The position numbers and the translations under genes were made by a program. DNA of 64,000 bases, from the NCBI GenBank assembly GCA_934667175.1, contig CAKULN010000004.1:33951-97950 (forward strand). Direction: 5' to 3'. The notes under the pieces were generated by a model. That model was not told the origin of the DNA. It ran no database searches and saw only the letters and a program-made list of their open reading frames with translations. Below are positions 18,308 through 28,273 of the stretch, piece after piece; position 1 is the stretch's first letter; each line of letters opens with the position of its first letter. This DNA comes from an uncultured Bacteroidales bacterium. GTDB lineage: Bacteria > Bacteroidota > Bacteroidia > Bacteroidales > UBA932.

Positions 18308-20260
18308 TTATTTGTCCCTTACGCAACGGACGTTGACGGCATCCCAGTAAGTGCGTGTTCCCGAATACTTATTCTTCAAATTGACAGTTGCCTTCTTAAG
18401 TGAAGCGTCTGTCTTTACTGTAGGCGTAGACGACAAACTGAAGTTGAAGAGATAAGTGTAATTCTTGGAACTACTTGTCTGAGGAGCATCCGTTCCGACA
18501 TAGTCACTGCAGAAGAAGTTCACGGCATATTTGGTATTATAAGACACCTGTATGGTTGAATATCCATTTGAGAATTTGGTGGTGGCTATGCCATTGGCCA
18601 TCAGATAAAATTCCTGCTCTCCGTCAGTGTACTTGACATATCGGCTTTTCCCGTCATTGGATTTCATGTCAGAACCATCAAAGTTACCGAACTCAACCCC
18701 TGGTGCTCCGACCTCAACCAATTCCTCCAACTCCTTGTATGTAGGAAGCCTCCATGATTTCTCTCCGGAAGCAACTTTGACAAGGGCGCAAGGATCATTG
18801 TCACCAGTGAACGATGTGGTTCCCATCCAATCCAAATACTCATCCTCACTCTTCATGACAACCGGAGAGACAGAAGAACCGGAAACCTTGTAACATGTAC
18901 GATCTCTCCATGATGTAGCAAGAGACTGATAGCCATTATAAAAGAAGCATGTTCCATTCTTTTGGGTCTGTCCGTCCGGAGTCACCTCCTGTGTCTTTCC
19001 ACCGGTTCCTCCTATCTCCTGATCCACAAGATTAGCCGGTCTGATCCTGTCGAGCCAGTCCTTGTTGGACTCGTACAGAGCGATGGCGTCAGGGCATCCG
19101 AACTTGAAGTAAAGGCCAATGTCCTGCTTGTCTCCGATCTTGTAGGTCTTGTTGTCCGCATCATAGACGAGATAACCTTTCGACCACTCCACGCTGAATT
19201 TCTTGGATGCTTCCTTGGTCACACTTCCATTTGTGAAATCAAGAGTGAAGGACGTGATCCTGGACTTGCTGAAACCGATCTTTCTCGCGCTGGTGTCGAA
19301 TGTCTTCTTGTAGACAGCCCCGTCAGAGGTATAGACCACAACCTGAAGCGTCTCCATTCCGGCCATACTATGATTTGTCACAAAGCAGACATCAGTTCCC
19401 TTGTCAGCTGTGTAAGGAAGAGTGTTCTTTCCGTACAGGCTGACATCGAAACGGGAGTCTCCGGATGTCCAGTTGCCCACCACGGCCATGGTGTCCTTAA
19501 GGCTGACGATGTTGTCTCCGCGAAGTCCTCTCTGAGGAAGTCCGGTCGAAGACTTGGCATCAAACTCTGACAAGATATTAACCTTGGTGACAGTAGCGGA
19601 TGTCACCCCGGGAAGTCCGGTGATGGTCATCTTGACCAATCCGGCCAACGGGTACATCTTGACGGGGTTCTGGAAATCAGCCGAGACCGTGTCCTTCCCA
19701 TCCTTCACAGCTGCCTTGGCCTTGTCGGACAGGGCCATTCTGAAGGACGCCATCGGAAGGTTGTCCGGGGTAAGGACAGAGGAAAGTTCCTGCACCTTAG
19801 GGACAGAGACCTTGACCAAAGTGTTTGAGGCGAACCTCAACGTGTCAGTCTGTTTGGAGCTGACATAGTTCAAAGCCACCGTGTCCACAAGGCTCACAGC
19901 ACCCTTAGGGTAAGTGATCACCATAAAATCATGGGCTGATTTCTCAAACAGGACAGACTTCTTGGAGACTCCCATGGATGTCGGCTTGGAGGAAGACACA
20001 CTTACCTTCTCTCCATCCTCGGCCATTTCTATGTCATGGAAATCGAACTCATCGTCGTCATCCCAATAGATGAAGCGTGACGGAGCCTCTTCCTCCTTGA
20101 AGAAAGCCCTTGTCATAGGATCCTCAGCGGTGGCGGTGAAACTGTAAACCTTGGCACCGTCTCCTTCGTTCTCCCTTTCAGGCACAAAGTCGTTCTCCTG
20201 CGCGCAGCCGGCAACAAGTGCGACGGCGGCTATTCCTGTCAATATATTGCTTGCTTTCAT
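18308..20260 (-). CDS. Surface lipoprotein, fimbrillin-like N-terminus and DUF1566/FISUMP-like C-terminus
   Basis: Lipoprotein with VAGCA lipobox (Cys19). Residues about 40-340 look like a fimbrillin/Mfa-like beta domain (opening PMTRAFF, TRA-type motif). The last 200 residues contain WRLPTYKELEEL and end with NVRCVRD, typical of DUF1566 or FISUMP modules. It lies inside the SusC/SusD locus and is probably exposed on the surface, perhaps binding substrate. Function inferred only from position and fold hints. Confidence 0.65.
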   Translation of the reverse strand: MKASNILTGIAAVALVAGCAQENDFVPERENEGDGAKVYSFTATAEDPMTRAFFKEEEAPSRFIYWDDDDEFDFHDIEMAEDGEKVSVSSSKPTSMGVSKKSVLFEKSAHDFMVITYPKGAVSLVDTVALNYVSSKQTDTLRFASNTLVKVSVPKVQELSSVLTPDNLPMASFRMALSDKAKAAVKDGKDTVSADFQNPVKMYPLAGLVKMTITGLPGVTSATVTKVNILSEFDAKSSTGLPQRGLRGDNIVSLKDTMAVVGNWTSGDSRFDVSLYGKNTLPYTADKGTDVCFVTNHSMAGMETLQVVVYTSDGAVYKKTFDTSARKIGFSKSRITSFTLDFTNGSVTKEASKKFSVEWSKGYLVYDADNKTYKIGDKQDIGLYFKFGCPDAIALYESNKDWLDRIRPANLVDQEIGGTGGKTQEVTPDGQTQKNGTCFFYNGYQSLATSWRDRTCYKVSGSSVSPVVMKSEDEYLDWMGTTSFTGDNDPCALVKVASGEKSWRLPTYKELEELVEVGAPGVEFGNFDGSDMKSNDGKSRYVKYTDGEQEFYLMANGIATTKFSNGYSTIQVSYNTKYAVNFFCSDYVGTDAPQTSSSKNYTYLFNFSLSSTPTVKTDASLKKATVNLKNKYSGTRTYWDAVNVRCVRDK

Positions 20261-20276
20261 TGTCTATTCCTCCATT

Positions 20277-21167
20277 CTACTCATACTTCCCGTAATTGTT
20301 CTCGTCCATGTTCGTGCCAGTCGGCAGAATCTTGACGGCGCACTTCGCCTCATGGCCACCGTCTTTTGTCTTCACGGAGACGGTCGTCTCGCTCTCGATC
20401 AGTCCAAGGACCGTGATCGTGCCGTCCTCCGCCACCGTGACTGTGACGACCTTGTCATCGAATGTCCATTCCACTGATTTATCGGAGCAGTCCGCAGGAG
20501 TGAAAGTCAGATTAAGTCCGGTGTAAGGCACACCCTCGTAGATTTCTATCGAGGTTTCAGAGAGGGACACGCCCTCACAAGGGACCTTCACGAAAACCTT
20601 CACGGATGCGGTCTTGCCACCATCGACAGTCTTCACCGTGATGACAGCCTCGCCTCCGCCGACAGCCGTGATCTCACCGCCCTGCGAGACAGTGGCGACA
20701 CTCTCGTCTGAGGATTCCCAAGTCACATTCTTGTTGACGGCATTGTCCGGAGAGACCGTGGCGGTAAGCCTCACGCTTTTGCCCTTGTCGAGATTGATGT
20801 CGGAAGTCTGTGAAAGAGCCACGCTTTCAGCATGATAGTCTGTGACAGTGACAAGGCATGAGGCGGTCTTCCCGCCATCAACAGTCGCAACGGTGACAGT
20901 TGATGTACCTTCCGCAAGTCCTTTCACGACTCCATCAGCCACAGAGGCCACGGATGGATTGCCGGAAGTCCACGTCACAGTGAGGTCAGAAGCGTCGGAC
21001 GGGGTCACAGTGGCGGTCAATTTCGCTTCATCCCCCACTTTCAGACTCAGTGAAGAGCCGGAAAGGGAAACACCTTGGACAGAGACAGTCTTGTCCCCTC
21101 CACATCCGGCCAGAGAAAGAATGACAATCCCTGAAGCCAGAACTGAAAAGATTCCTGATACTTTCAT
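20277..21167 (-). CDS. Lipoprotein with three bacterial Ig-like (BIG_2) domains
   Basis: Lipobox LAGCG after a short signal. Three repeats of about 85 residues follow, each with VSL, a LxVGxxxxLTATVxP-type strand, a VxWxSxxxSVATV strand and a closing ATVDGGKTASC-like or KTKDGGHEAKC-like strand. ATG 21167 is chosen because upstream codons encode no signal and the lipoprotein signal begins here. It lies 13 bases from the PKD-like gene in the same operon. Likely a surface spacer or binding protein. Confidence 0.8.
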   Translation of the reverse strand: MKVSGIFSVLASGIVILSLAGCGGDKTVSVQGVSLSGSSLSLKVGDEAKLTATVTPSDASDLTVTWTSGNPSVASVADGVVKGLAEGTSTVTVATVDGGKTASCLVTVTDYHAESVALSQTSDINLDKGKSVRLTATVSPDNAVNKNVTWESSDESVATVSQGGEITAVGGGEAVITVKTVDGGKTASVKVFVKVPCEGVSLSETSIEIYEGVPYTGLNLTFTPADCSDKSVEWTFDDKVVTVTVAEDGTITVLGLIESETTVSVKTKDGGHEAKCAVKILPTGTNMDENNYGKYE

Positions 21168-21180
21168 TGTATAATGATTT

Positions 21181-22650
21181 TTAATTGATTCTGTACTTGT
21201 AGACCACGCTGGCGGGGTCATCACAGATGCCCTCATAGGAAGAGACCAACGAATCGTCCGAGAAACGATAGACATAAAGGCTTCCTTTATGCTCTCCGCC
21301 TCTGTCCGGGTTGTAGGTCACGACATAAAGCAGGTCCTCCCCTCCGGATGAGGCCGGCCGCCCCTTGTAGTTGGTGGCGATGTCTCTGATGATCTCACCA
21401 TCAGGGACCTTGATGGCAGCCCTCGCGCCCGGAGCCGATGTCAGATTCCAGCGGTGGATGGCGTTGTTGTAGACGTAGTACACATCAGAAGCCGCCGTGG
21501 TCGAGACCAGTTTTGACTCCGGAGAGATGCTGAGCGAGGATGACTCGAAAGCCGCGACCTTATCCCATGACCCCCAGCCGGAAATGCTCCCTGACATGAT
21601 CTTGCAGGAGTCAGGATAGGCCTCGGAGCGCAGAATGGCACGGACCGGGCTGAGACTACCATTTCTGGCGACAGCCACGTTCACGACCTTCCAGCCGGAT
21701 TCCGAGCAGTACTTAGCTCCGGCCGACGAACTCTTTCTGGTTCCGACCGTGGTCTCGTCAAAGAACACAGGATACCTGTATGTCTTCGCGGAAGCGCTGG
21801 ACCTGTTCACAGCCGACATTATCCTGTCAGCTTTGATTTTTATCTCTGTCATCTCGTTGAGGAACCCACCGTTCATGTCGTAGCGGAAGATCCTACCGTC
21901 TTTTGAGCGGAAAAAGCAGCCGAAAGAGGATTTATCCTCGGCATACTCGCCTCCGAACTCGGCGCAGCTTGTTCCGAAATCCGCCACTTTGGCAGACATA
22001 TAGTACTCGAATGTCTTGCAGTCCATATGGTAGATTGTGCCGTCCTCGTCATCAGTGGCGATCAGGAAGCCTGAATATGTAACATCACGGTAAGTGTTGT
22101 CCGCGATGAACAGGGATGTGCCTTTCCTCAAAGTCTTTCCAGCGACACTGAATATGTTGTAAAAGACTTGTTGTTCTCCACGTGCGGATTCCTCTGAAGT
22201 CAAGGTTTTGACAAAGGTCAAGGCCGAATTGCCTTCCTGGTCATTGCTGAGAATGGCCACCCCTTCATCATAGCCCGAATTTACATTAAGGGTGAAGTAC
22301 TTGAACGCGATGCTCTCCCCGTTGTCGACACGAAGGCGAAGTAAAAAAGACCCTACCTTCGGGAAAGTGTAGTCTATCGTCCTCGAATCCGAGATTACTT
22401 CCATGGAGGAAAACTTGTGGCCGTTGGCCGGCTCCCCGTAGGCCCACTGAAACGTCAGATCTCCGGCGCTGACTATGTCAAGTCCGTTGTAGACCAGTTC
22501 TGTCCCGAGATTCACGTTGATCGTGTCGGACACAGCGTTGATCGTGACCGGGGACAGTTCCTTGTACCCGTGAGGTTCCACACCGAAGCATCCTTCCAGA
22601 GCAAAGACTCCGGCGACGGCAAGGCACATCATCGACAATAATCTATTCAT
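21181..22650 (-). CDS. PKD-like family lipoprotein of the SusC/SusD locus
   Basis: Lipobox EGCF after the signal; residues about 30-130 resemble the PKD-like domain that accompanies DUF4843 proteins in Bacteroidota. The rest looks like a beta-propeller-type repeat region with strands such as GYSGFLIATDDEDGTIY-like text. A purine-rich GAGGAGG lies 7-10 bases before ATG 22650, unusual for this phylum, and supports that start; ATG 22656 is an alternative. The signal starts MNRLLSMM. Probably surface substrate binding. Confidence 0.75.
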   Translation of the reverse strand: MNRLLSMMCLAVAGVFALEGCFGVEPHGYKELSPVTINAVSDTINVNLGTELVYNGLDIVSAGDLTFQWAYGEPANGHKFSSMEVISDSRTIDYTFPKVGSFLLRLRVDNGESIAFKYFTLNVNSGYDEGVAILSNDQEGNSALTFVKTLTSEESARGEQQVFYNIFSVAGKTLRKGTSLFIADNTYRDVTYSGFLIATDDEDGTIYHMDCKTFEYYMSAKVADFGTSCAEFGGEYAEDKSSFGCFFRSKDGRIFRYDMNGGFLNEMTEIKIKADRIMSAVNRSSASAKTYRYPVFFDETTVGTRKSSSAGAKYCSESGWKVVNVAVARNGSLSPVRAILRSEAYPDSCKIMSGSISGWGSWDKVAAFESSSLSISPESKLVSTTAASDVYYVYNNAIHRWNLTSAPGARAAIKVPDGEIIRDIATNYKGRPASSGGEDLLYVVTYNPDRGGEHKGSLYVYRFSDDSLVSSYEGICDDPASVVYKYRIN

Positions 22651-22667
22651 AAACATTCCTCCTCGCA

Positions 22668-23606
22668 CTAATTAAGAAAACCATACTGTCCACTCATAGG
22701 ATTGCCCCAACCTACCTGTCGGGTGATGCTGACATTGGCGTCCCCCATTTCCTCGTAGTTCGGGTCGTCCGGATGCTCGGCGTACCACTGCGTGTAATAT
22801 TCGTAAAGAGGCAAGGCCACGTATTTCGCCCATGCGGCGGCGTAAGCCGTCCTCCAGAAAGTGTTCATGTTGTTGTTCAGTTCCTTATCCGGCTCAGCGT
22901 CCAGATAGTACCCATAGTGCTCCACGCAATAGTCGAAGAAAGCCGGGCTGGTTTCTTGTGTGGCATGATAGTACTCAAGCAGCTTGCGGTACTTCTGTGG
23001 ATAGAACTTACCCCAATTGAAGTGCCATCCGAGAGCCGAGGAACTGTTTGCCCTCCACCACATCGGGCAGGAAGGCTCCCCGTCCGTCACAAAGAAACGG
23101 AACTCCGGAGTCAGAATCTTGCCGGACGAACTGTCAGCAGCGCAGGGTTTGAACGCCTCATTTTCAGCCAAACGTATTCCAATCTGGACGAAACACTCCT
23201 GCGACATCTCAGGTTGGCGGAATATGGTGATGTTCAGTGAAGTCTTGACCTCTCCCGCAGGAACGACAAGGTCGCCGAGCTGGAAGTCCGTCCCGGGTCT
23301 CGCAGTGACTACGGGGTAGGTCATGCCACCCGCCACAAACATCTGATCCGGATCGGCATCAATGTATTCCACCTTGTACTGACGGTCATGATCGGCCGGA
23401 GCCCCCATGACATAGACAGTAGCTGTGACGGAGATCTCATCGTCAGGGATCATCGCGAAAGAAGCGGAATGGGTCTGAAGGTTCTCTTCGAAATATATCT
23501 GCGGAGTCTGGCTCTCATCATACATCAGCCAGGTACCCTTGCAAGAGATCACGGCAAAAAGCGACGCCGTAACAATCCATAATTTTGTCATCGTTTTCAT
23601 TTTCAA
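22668..23606 (-). CDS. DUF4843 lipoprotein
   Basis: Lipobox ISCK. Contains the DUF4843 layout: IYFEE near residue 38, a beta domain with VTVTA-like VTATVYVMG, and LVVPAGEVKTSLNITIFR. The C-terminal region has an exposed helical part (WRTAYAAAWAKYVALPLYEYYTQWY). The start overlaps the stop of susD by 4 bases (ATGA), so translation is coupled. Known in the family: always next to SusD and a PKD-like protein; molecular role unknown. Confidence 0.8.
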   Translation of the reverse strand: MKMKTMTKLWIVTASLFAVISCKGTWLMYDESQTPQIYFEENLQTHSASFAMIPDDEISVTATVYVMGAPADHDRQYKVEYIDADPDQMFVAGGMTYPVVTARPGTDFQLGDLVVPAGEVKTSLNITIFRQPEMSQECFVQIGIRLAENEAFKPCAADSSSGKILTPEFRFFVTDGEPSCPMWWRANSSSALGWHFNWGKFYPQKYRKLLEYYHATQETSPAFFDYCVEHYGYYLDAEPDKELNNNMNTFWRTAYAAAWAKYVALPLYEYYTQWYAEHPDDPNYEEMGDANVSITRQVGWGNPMSGQYGFLN

Positions 23607-25045
23607 ATCTCCATGTTGTTTCTGGCCTCGTCTTCCTCGTCCGGTACAGGCAGGGTGTAGTTGTCAGGGATGCTGCCGCTAAGGACAGCCCCCAAAGCAG
23701 TCTTTATGTCACGTCCCTCCCTCTTCATCTCATGCCACGTGAAGCCTTCCCCGTAGAATTCCTTTCTTCTTTCAGTGAAAAGCATGTCCGATGTCAGTCT
23801 CCCGTCGGCCACAGGTTCCAATCCCCTTGTCTGAATGACAGCATTGTAGAAATCCGCCGCCATGGACGGGTTCGTCGAAAGATAGTATTCAGCCATTATG
23901 TAATACATCTCCGGAATCCTGAGAATATTGACCCCGACTATTGACTTTCCAGTGTAGGAACTTCCCCCCGCAACAGTGACGTTGACAGTCTTTATCAATG
24001 TCTGCCCGGAGTCATCGAACCAAGAGGTAAGCCGATGGTCAGAACCTGTCCCGATTCCCTCTTCATAAAGAGTCTTCCAGTCTGAAGCCAACGAGAACGA
24101 TGCTGATGAGGAGTACCCGGCCACACGGTACTTGGTCGCATTGATTTTCTGGCACCCGATCGAATAGAAACCGAAGATTGTCTCGTTCAGATCGAGAGTC
24201 CCGCCGTCGGCCTGGACAAAGGAACTGAGAGGACGGAATGAGAACTTGCCGCTGTCAATGACCTTCTGCGCGTAGATCGCGGCATTGTTCAAGTCATTCC
24301 TGCTCCAATAGACCCTCGCGAGAAGAGCCTGCACGGCATAAAGGTTCATGTGGGTTATGCGGGCGTCAGTGAAGCCTCCGGCCGAGTTGGTGCGAACCGC
24401 AGGGACCAGTTCCTGATCAGCCGCCAACAGTTCCTCCGCCCTTTTAAGATCCCCGATCACAAAGTCATAGACTTCATCAACGGAAGAGTAAGGAGTGATG
24501 TCGAATGAATATGTCCGCACGTACGGAATCGCCTTGGCCTTCTTTGAGTCAGACGCCCACACCGGAGCGCCAAAGAGACGAAGCAGGTCAAAGTGGATCA
24601 AAGCCCTGAGCGCCAACGACTCTCCCAGATAAAGACCGGAATATTTGAACTCATCCGAGCCGCCGTCCTCCGCATGCTGGATGATGTTGTTAAGATGGTT
24701 TATGACCTGATAGGCCTCAGACCATACAGTCTTCCTCAGATTTGTCGGTCCGGTACCTTTCCAGTCAGCCGCGGCCAGATTGCCAAACCTATAGTCAGAG
24801 ACAGCTGTGATGTTCTGTCCCATAGCTTCCGGCATCCACATAAGATTGCCGCCATAAAGAGCGTCATTCAGAGACAATTCACTGTAGATGCCGTAGATAG
24901 CATCCTCGTACCCCTCGGCGGAATTGAACATGTCAGCGTCGAAGGTTTCGCCCTTAGGGTTCACATCCAGAAAGCCGGAACATCCGGCCACAAGTGTCAT
25001 GACGGCCAGGGACACGGTGATATTCAGTTTGATATTGCTTTTCAT
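23603..25045 (-). CDS. SusD/RagB-family substrate-binding lipoprotein
   Basis: Outer-membrane lipoprotein that caps the SusC-type transporter. The signal ends VAGCSGFLDVNPKG, the standard SusD opening. TPR-like helices contain EALALRALIHFDLLRLFG-type text (here SLALRALIHFDLLR), and the C-terminus has FYGEGFTWHEMKREG, typical of RagB/SusD. ATG 25045 is preferred over the TTG at 25054. It lies 15 bases after the SusC-type gene. Confidence 0.93.
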   Translation of the reverse strand: MKSNIKLNITVSLAVMTLVAGCSGFLDVNPKGETFDADMFNSAEGYEDAIYGIYSELSLNDALYGGNLMWMPEAMGQNITAVSDYRFGNLAAADWKGTGPTNLRKTVWSEAYQVINHLNNIIQHAEDGGSDEFKYSGLYLGESLALRALIHFDLLRLFGAPVWASDSKKAKAIPYVRTYSFDITPYSSVDEVYDFVIGDLKRAEELLAADQELVPAVRTNSAGGFTDARITHMNLYAVQALLARVYWSRNDLNNAAIYAQKVIDSGKFSFRPLSSFVQADGGTLDLNETIFGFYSIGCQKINATKYRVAGYSSSASFSLASDWKTLYEEGIGTGSDHRLTSWFDDSGQTLIKTVNVTVAGGSSYTGKSIVGVNILRIPEMYYIMAEYYLSTNPSMAADFYNAVIQTRGLEPVADGRLTSDMLFTERRKEFYGEGFTWHEMKREGRDIKTALGAVLSGSIPDNYTLPVPDEEDEARNNMEI

Positions 25046-25060
25046 TTGAATCAAGATGAT

Positions 25061-28000
25061 CTAGAATGTTGGACGGAATGTAAGGTTTATACTGCGGCAA
25101 TAAGGATAGGAGGTACCTCTCTCGAAACGGATGGTGGAAAGGTAGCCAAGATCCGACAGGCCGAAGCCTACGGCAAGTTTCTTAAGGCCGAAGCGTGTGA
25201 TCATCTTTGGAGGCACATCGTAGAGAACCTGGATGCTGGAGAAATAAATCTCGTTCCTCTTTTCCACAAAACGCTCCGAATAGTGCGCACTCTCGTCTGA
25301 CTTTATGCTCAGATAACGGCTCAGGTCGCCGGGGTTCTTCCACCTGTCCGTGAACGCCCTGGCATCGACATTATGGTACTTGTCAATGTCCTCAACTTTT
25401 TTCTGGAGAGTGGTGTTGTAGTAGTCCGAACCGAAAGTGTAGGTGGTTGACATCGAGAACGACAGCCCCTTCCACCGGAAAGTGGTCATCCATGACCCAC
25501 GCAATATCGGATTCGTGTTACCCACGGCGACCCTTTCGTTCTGGTCATACTTGAAAGTGTACTCACCATTCTTCTTTATGAATATCTCCCTTCCGGTCGC
25601 CGGATCTATGCCGGCGGACCTCATAGCGTAAATGTCATACTGTGATCCGCCTTCCTGAAACAGGATCTTAGGTTTTGATGAATCAGTGGCATCATCCTTT
25701 TCCGTTTTCTTCAAGGAATTGGCGATGTGTCTGATCTCATCCATGACATGACCTCCGGTCAAAGTCATGCTCCAGAACAAGTCCTTCTTGCGGATGATCT
25801 GGGCCGACAAAGACAGGTCGATACCTTTATTGTTGATTTCACCGAAATTAACCTTCATCGATGTCGTTCCCACAGACGGCGGCAAAGAAATAGCCATCAG
25901 CATGTCATAGGTAGTGTTTGAATAAAAATCCAACGAAACATTGAACCTACTGTCAAGAAACGCCCCTGTGATGCCGACATTATTATTCAAAGTCCTCTGC
26001 CACTTAAGGTTGGGATTGCCCATCTGCTTCGGGATCGCACCGATTCCAGTGTAGTAGCGGTTCGTTGATTTGTACTGGTAGACAGTCTTTGCCTGATAAT
26101 AGTCAAAGGCGACGTTTCCTGTGTAGCCCACAGAGTAGCGGACAGTCAAAGTGTTGATCCATTTCAGCTTCTTGATGAATGACTCATTGTGCAGGTTCCA
26201 GCCGGCGCCCATGGCCCAGAAAGGAGCGAAACTGTTCTCCGAACCGAAACGGGAAGAACCTGAGGACCTATACGAGAGATCCATCACATAGCGGTTCCAA
26301 AGTCCGGCGTTGGCATTGGCGAAAAATCCGATTTCAGTCGCGATGTTGTCAGATCCTGAAGGGGTTCCGTTCGGGTAGCCAAGCGCGAAGGAAAGATCTG
26401 AAAGGTTGTCCTTCAGGAAACCTATTCCCTCACCGGCGGAAGACCTCGTTCTTGAATATTGGGCGTTAGACCCGCCACTGATCCTGAACATCGAACCTTT
26501 TGTGTCAAGCGAACGTCCGTAATTGACAACTATCTTTCCGGAATAGTTGACACCACTCCTGTTGGAAAAGGAATATTTTCCACGCTGCACAGGATCCGAT
26601 CCTGAATATTTGACCATGTCTGGAGATTCGTACGAATCGGAGGAACCCCAGGTCATGCCGATGTTCCCTTGTCCCGTGACGTAGAGGGATTTGGTGATGT
26701 TCCATCTTCCGTTCAGGGAGTTCTTCAAGGATTGGGTCTTGGATTTCTTGAAACTCGACAGCGATGCCTCGTACAGAGGATTGACGTCCGAGGTTCCGCT
26801 CTGGTTGACAGGATCGAAGTAATAGACCTTGATGTAGTTTCCCTCGTCATCATAGATAGGTTCGTAGGGATTCATGGTCGAATACTTTGAGTAAGAGCCG
26901 TATGGCGAGTCTTTTGTGTCGTTCATCGAGAAGGTTGTACGGAAAGACAAGGTGAGCTTGTCACGAAGGTGATAGCCGATGTTGAAGTTAATACCCTTGG
27001 AACTGCGCTTGTCCCCTTTCATCACACCATAGGTGTCATTGAGGGTGGCGTTGGCCCTGAAATCAAGTTTCTCTCCACGGGATGACAAGGACAGCGAGTT
27101 GTTGTAGCTGAAAGGGATACGCAGCGGAGCGTGAAGCCAATCATCATTGACTCCCTGGCGAATACGCTGGAGTTTGTAAGCATAGGCCTCATCCAAAGAG
27201 CCGTCCGAGGTGTCGTAGAGTCCGGCAAGTCTTTCCAGCTCAAGTTTCTGCTCCGGAGTGCAAAGGTTGAACGAACTCAGATCCGGATAGCTGAACTTCG
27301 GCAGAAAGTTGTAGTTCAGTCTTATCTTCTCGTTGCCTATGCGCTTTCTCTCGACAACAATGACACCGTTCGAGCCCTTCTCTCCGTAAAGGATGGTGGC
27401 CGAGGCGTCCTTGAGCACATCTATCCTCTCAATGTCGAATATGTCGAGATCGTACAGTTCCTCCATCGTGATCTCAACTCCGTCAAGAACGATGAGAGGA
27501 TTGTTCACACCCTCCTCGTTTTCATTGGTAATCAAAGAATTCGCTCCACGGATAAGGATCGATGGAATGGCATTCGGATTTGACCCCATAGCGTTGTTCT
27601 CGATCAGCACCATACCCGGGGTCAAAGACGAGATGCCGGCGAGAAGGTTCGTCGGGGACATCTCCACCAGCTGTTCTCCGCTGATGGTCGTTGCGGAACC
27701 GGTAAACGTCTCTTTTGGCTGCGAGTAGAATCCGTTGACCACGACCTCGTCAAGTTGTCCGTCCTCCTTCATGGAGACATTCACGGTCGTGCTTGAGGAA
27801 ACCGTGCGCTCCAAAGATTCCATTCCTATGAATGAGAACAACAACGTGGCCGGACCCTTCGATGGCCTCGCGAAAGAAATCGTGTACTTTCCGTCAACGT
27901 CTGTGGAAGTGCCTTCCTTCGTCCCTTTCACAACAATGTAAGCACCTGCCAATGGTTCACCTTTCGAGTCCTTTACAGAGCCGTTCACCGTTATTCTCGT

Positions 28001-28141
28001 TCTTGGCGAGGATGTGGCCTGTCTTTGACTTTGGGCGGAAGCGCTGTACTGGAATGATGGTGTAAGCGCCAACAGACACGCCAAGAAAACACGGAAAGCC
28101 TTCCGGCGCACTGTCGCCTCATAGAATTTGTCCGACATCAT
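25061..28141 (-). CDS. SusC/RagA-family TonB-dependent outer-membrane transporter
   Basis: Imports a substrate across the outer membrane with energy from TonB. Order: signal peptide, CarboxypepD_reg-like domain (VNGSVKDSKGEPLAGAY...), plug with LVEMSPTNLLAGI, LIRGANS and the typical PLIVLDGVE and LKDASATILYGEKGSNGVI text, then a long beta-barrel ending INLTFRPTF with a terminal Phe. There is no STN domain, so it is not linked to an ECF anti-sigma pair. The start is at ATG 28141 or 28138; the longer frame upstream has no signal. First gene of a seven-gene operon. Confidence 0.93.
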   Translation of the reverse strand: MMSDKFYEATVRRKAFRVFLACLLALTPSFQYSASAQSQRQATSSPRTRITVNGSVKDSKGEPLAGAYIVVKGTKEGTSTDVDGKYTISFARPSKGPATLLFSFIGMESLERTVSSSTTVNVSMKEDGQLDEVVVNGFYSQPKETFTGSATTISGEQLVEMSPTNLLAGISSLTPGMVLIENNAMGSNPNAIPSILIRGANSLITNENEEGVNNPLIVLDGVEITMEELYDLDIFDIERIDVLKDASATILYGEKGSNGVIVVERKRIGNEKIRLNYNFLPKFSYPDLSSFNLCTPEQKLELERLAGLYDTSDGSLDEAYAYKLQRIRQGVNDDWLHAPLRIPFSYNNSLSLSSRGEKLDFRANATLNDTYGVMKGDKRSSKGINFNIGYHLRDKLTLSFRTTFSMNDTKDSPYGSYSKYSTMNPYEPIYDDEGNYIKVYYFDPVNQSGTSDVNPLYEASLSSFKKSKTQSLKNSLNGRWNITKSLYVTGQGNIGMTWGSSDSYESPDMVKYSGSDPVQRGKYSFSNRSGVNYSGKIVVNYGRSLDTKGSMFRISGGSNAQYSRTRSSAGEGIGFLKDNLSDLSFALGYPNGTPSGSDNIATEIGFFANANAGLWNRYVMDLSYRSSGSSRFGSENSFAPFWAMGAGWNLHNESFIKKLKWINTLTVRYSVGYTGNVAFDYYQAKTVYQYKSTNRYYTGIGAIPKQMGNPNLKWQRTLNNNVGITGAFLDSRFNVSLDFYSNTTYDMLMAISLPPSVGTTSMKVNFGEINNKGIDLSLSAQIIRKKDLFWSMTLTGGHVMDEIRHIANSLKKTEKDDATDSSKPKILFQEGGSQYDIYAMRSAGIDPATGREIFIKKNGEYTFKYDQNERVAVGNTNPILRGSWMTTFRWKGLSFSMSTTYTFGSDYYNTTLQKKVEDIDKYHNVDARAFTDRWKNPGDLSRYLSIKSDESAHYSERFVEKRNEIYFSSIQVLYDVPPKMITRFGLKKLAVGFGLSDLGYLSTIRFERGTSYPYCRSINLTFRPTF

Positions 28142-28186
28142 AAGTATCGAAATTGAATAAATATTTACTATAACCTCGTCTCGATG

Positions 28187-28217
28187 CAAAGTTATGCAAA
28201 CGTTCACTCAATTGCAA
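28187..28217 (-). promoter_or_regulatory. Promoter of the SusC/SusD operon
   Basis: Minus strand: -7 box TAACTTTG at 28187-28194 and a TTG at 28215-28217, 20 bases upstream. The transcription start would lie about 40 bases before the start codon. No regulator gene (hybrid two-component, SARP or anti-sigma) is adjacent. Confidence 0.6.
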
Positions 28218-28273
28218 GATGACCGGCATCCCTATTTGTTGGTATTTTGCAAGATTATTATAGCTAGTAATCG

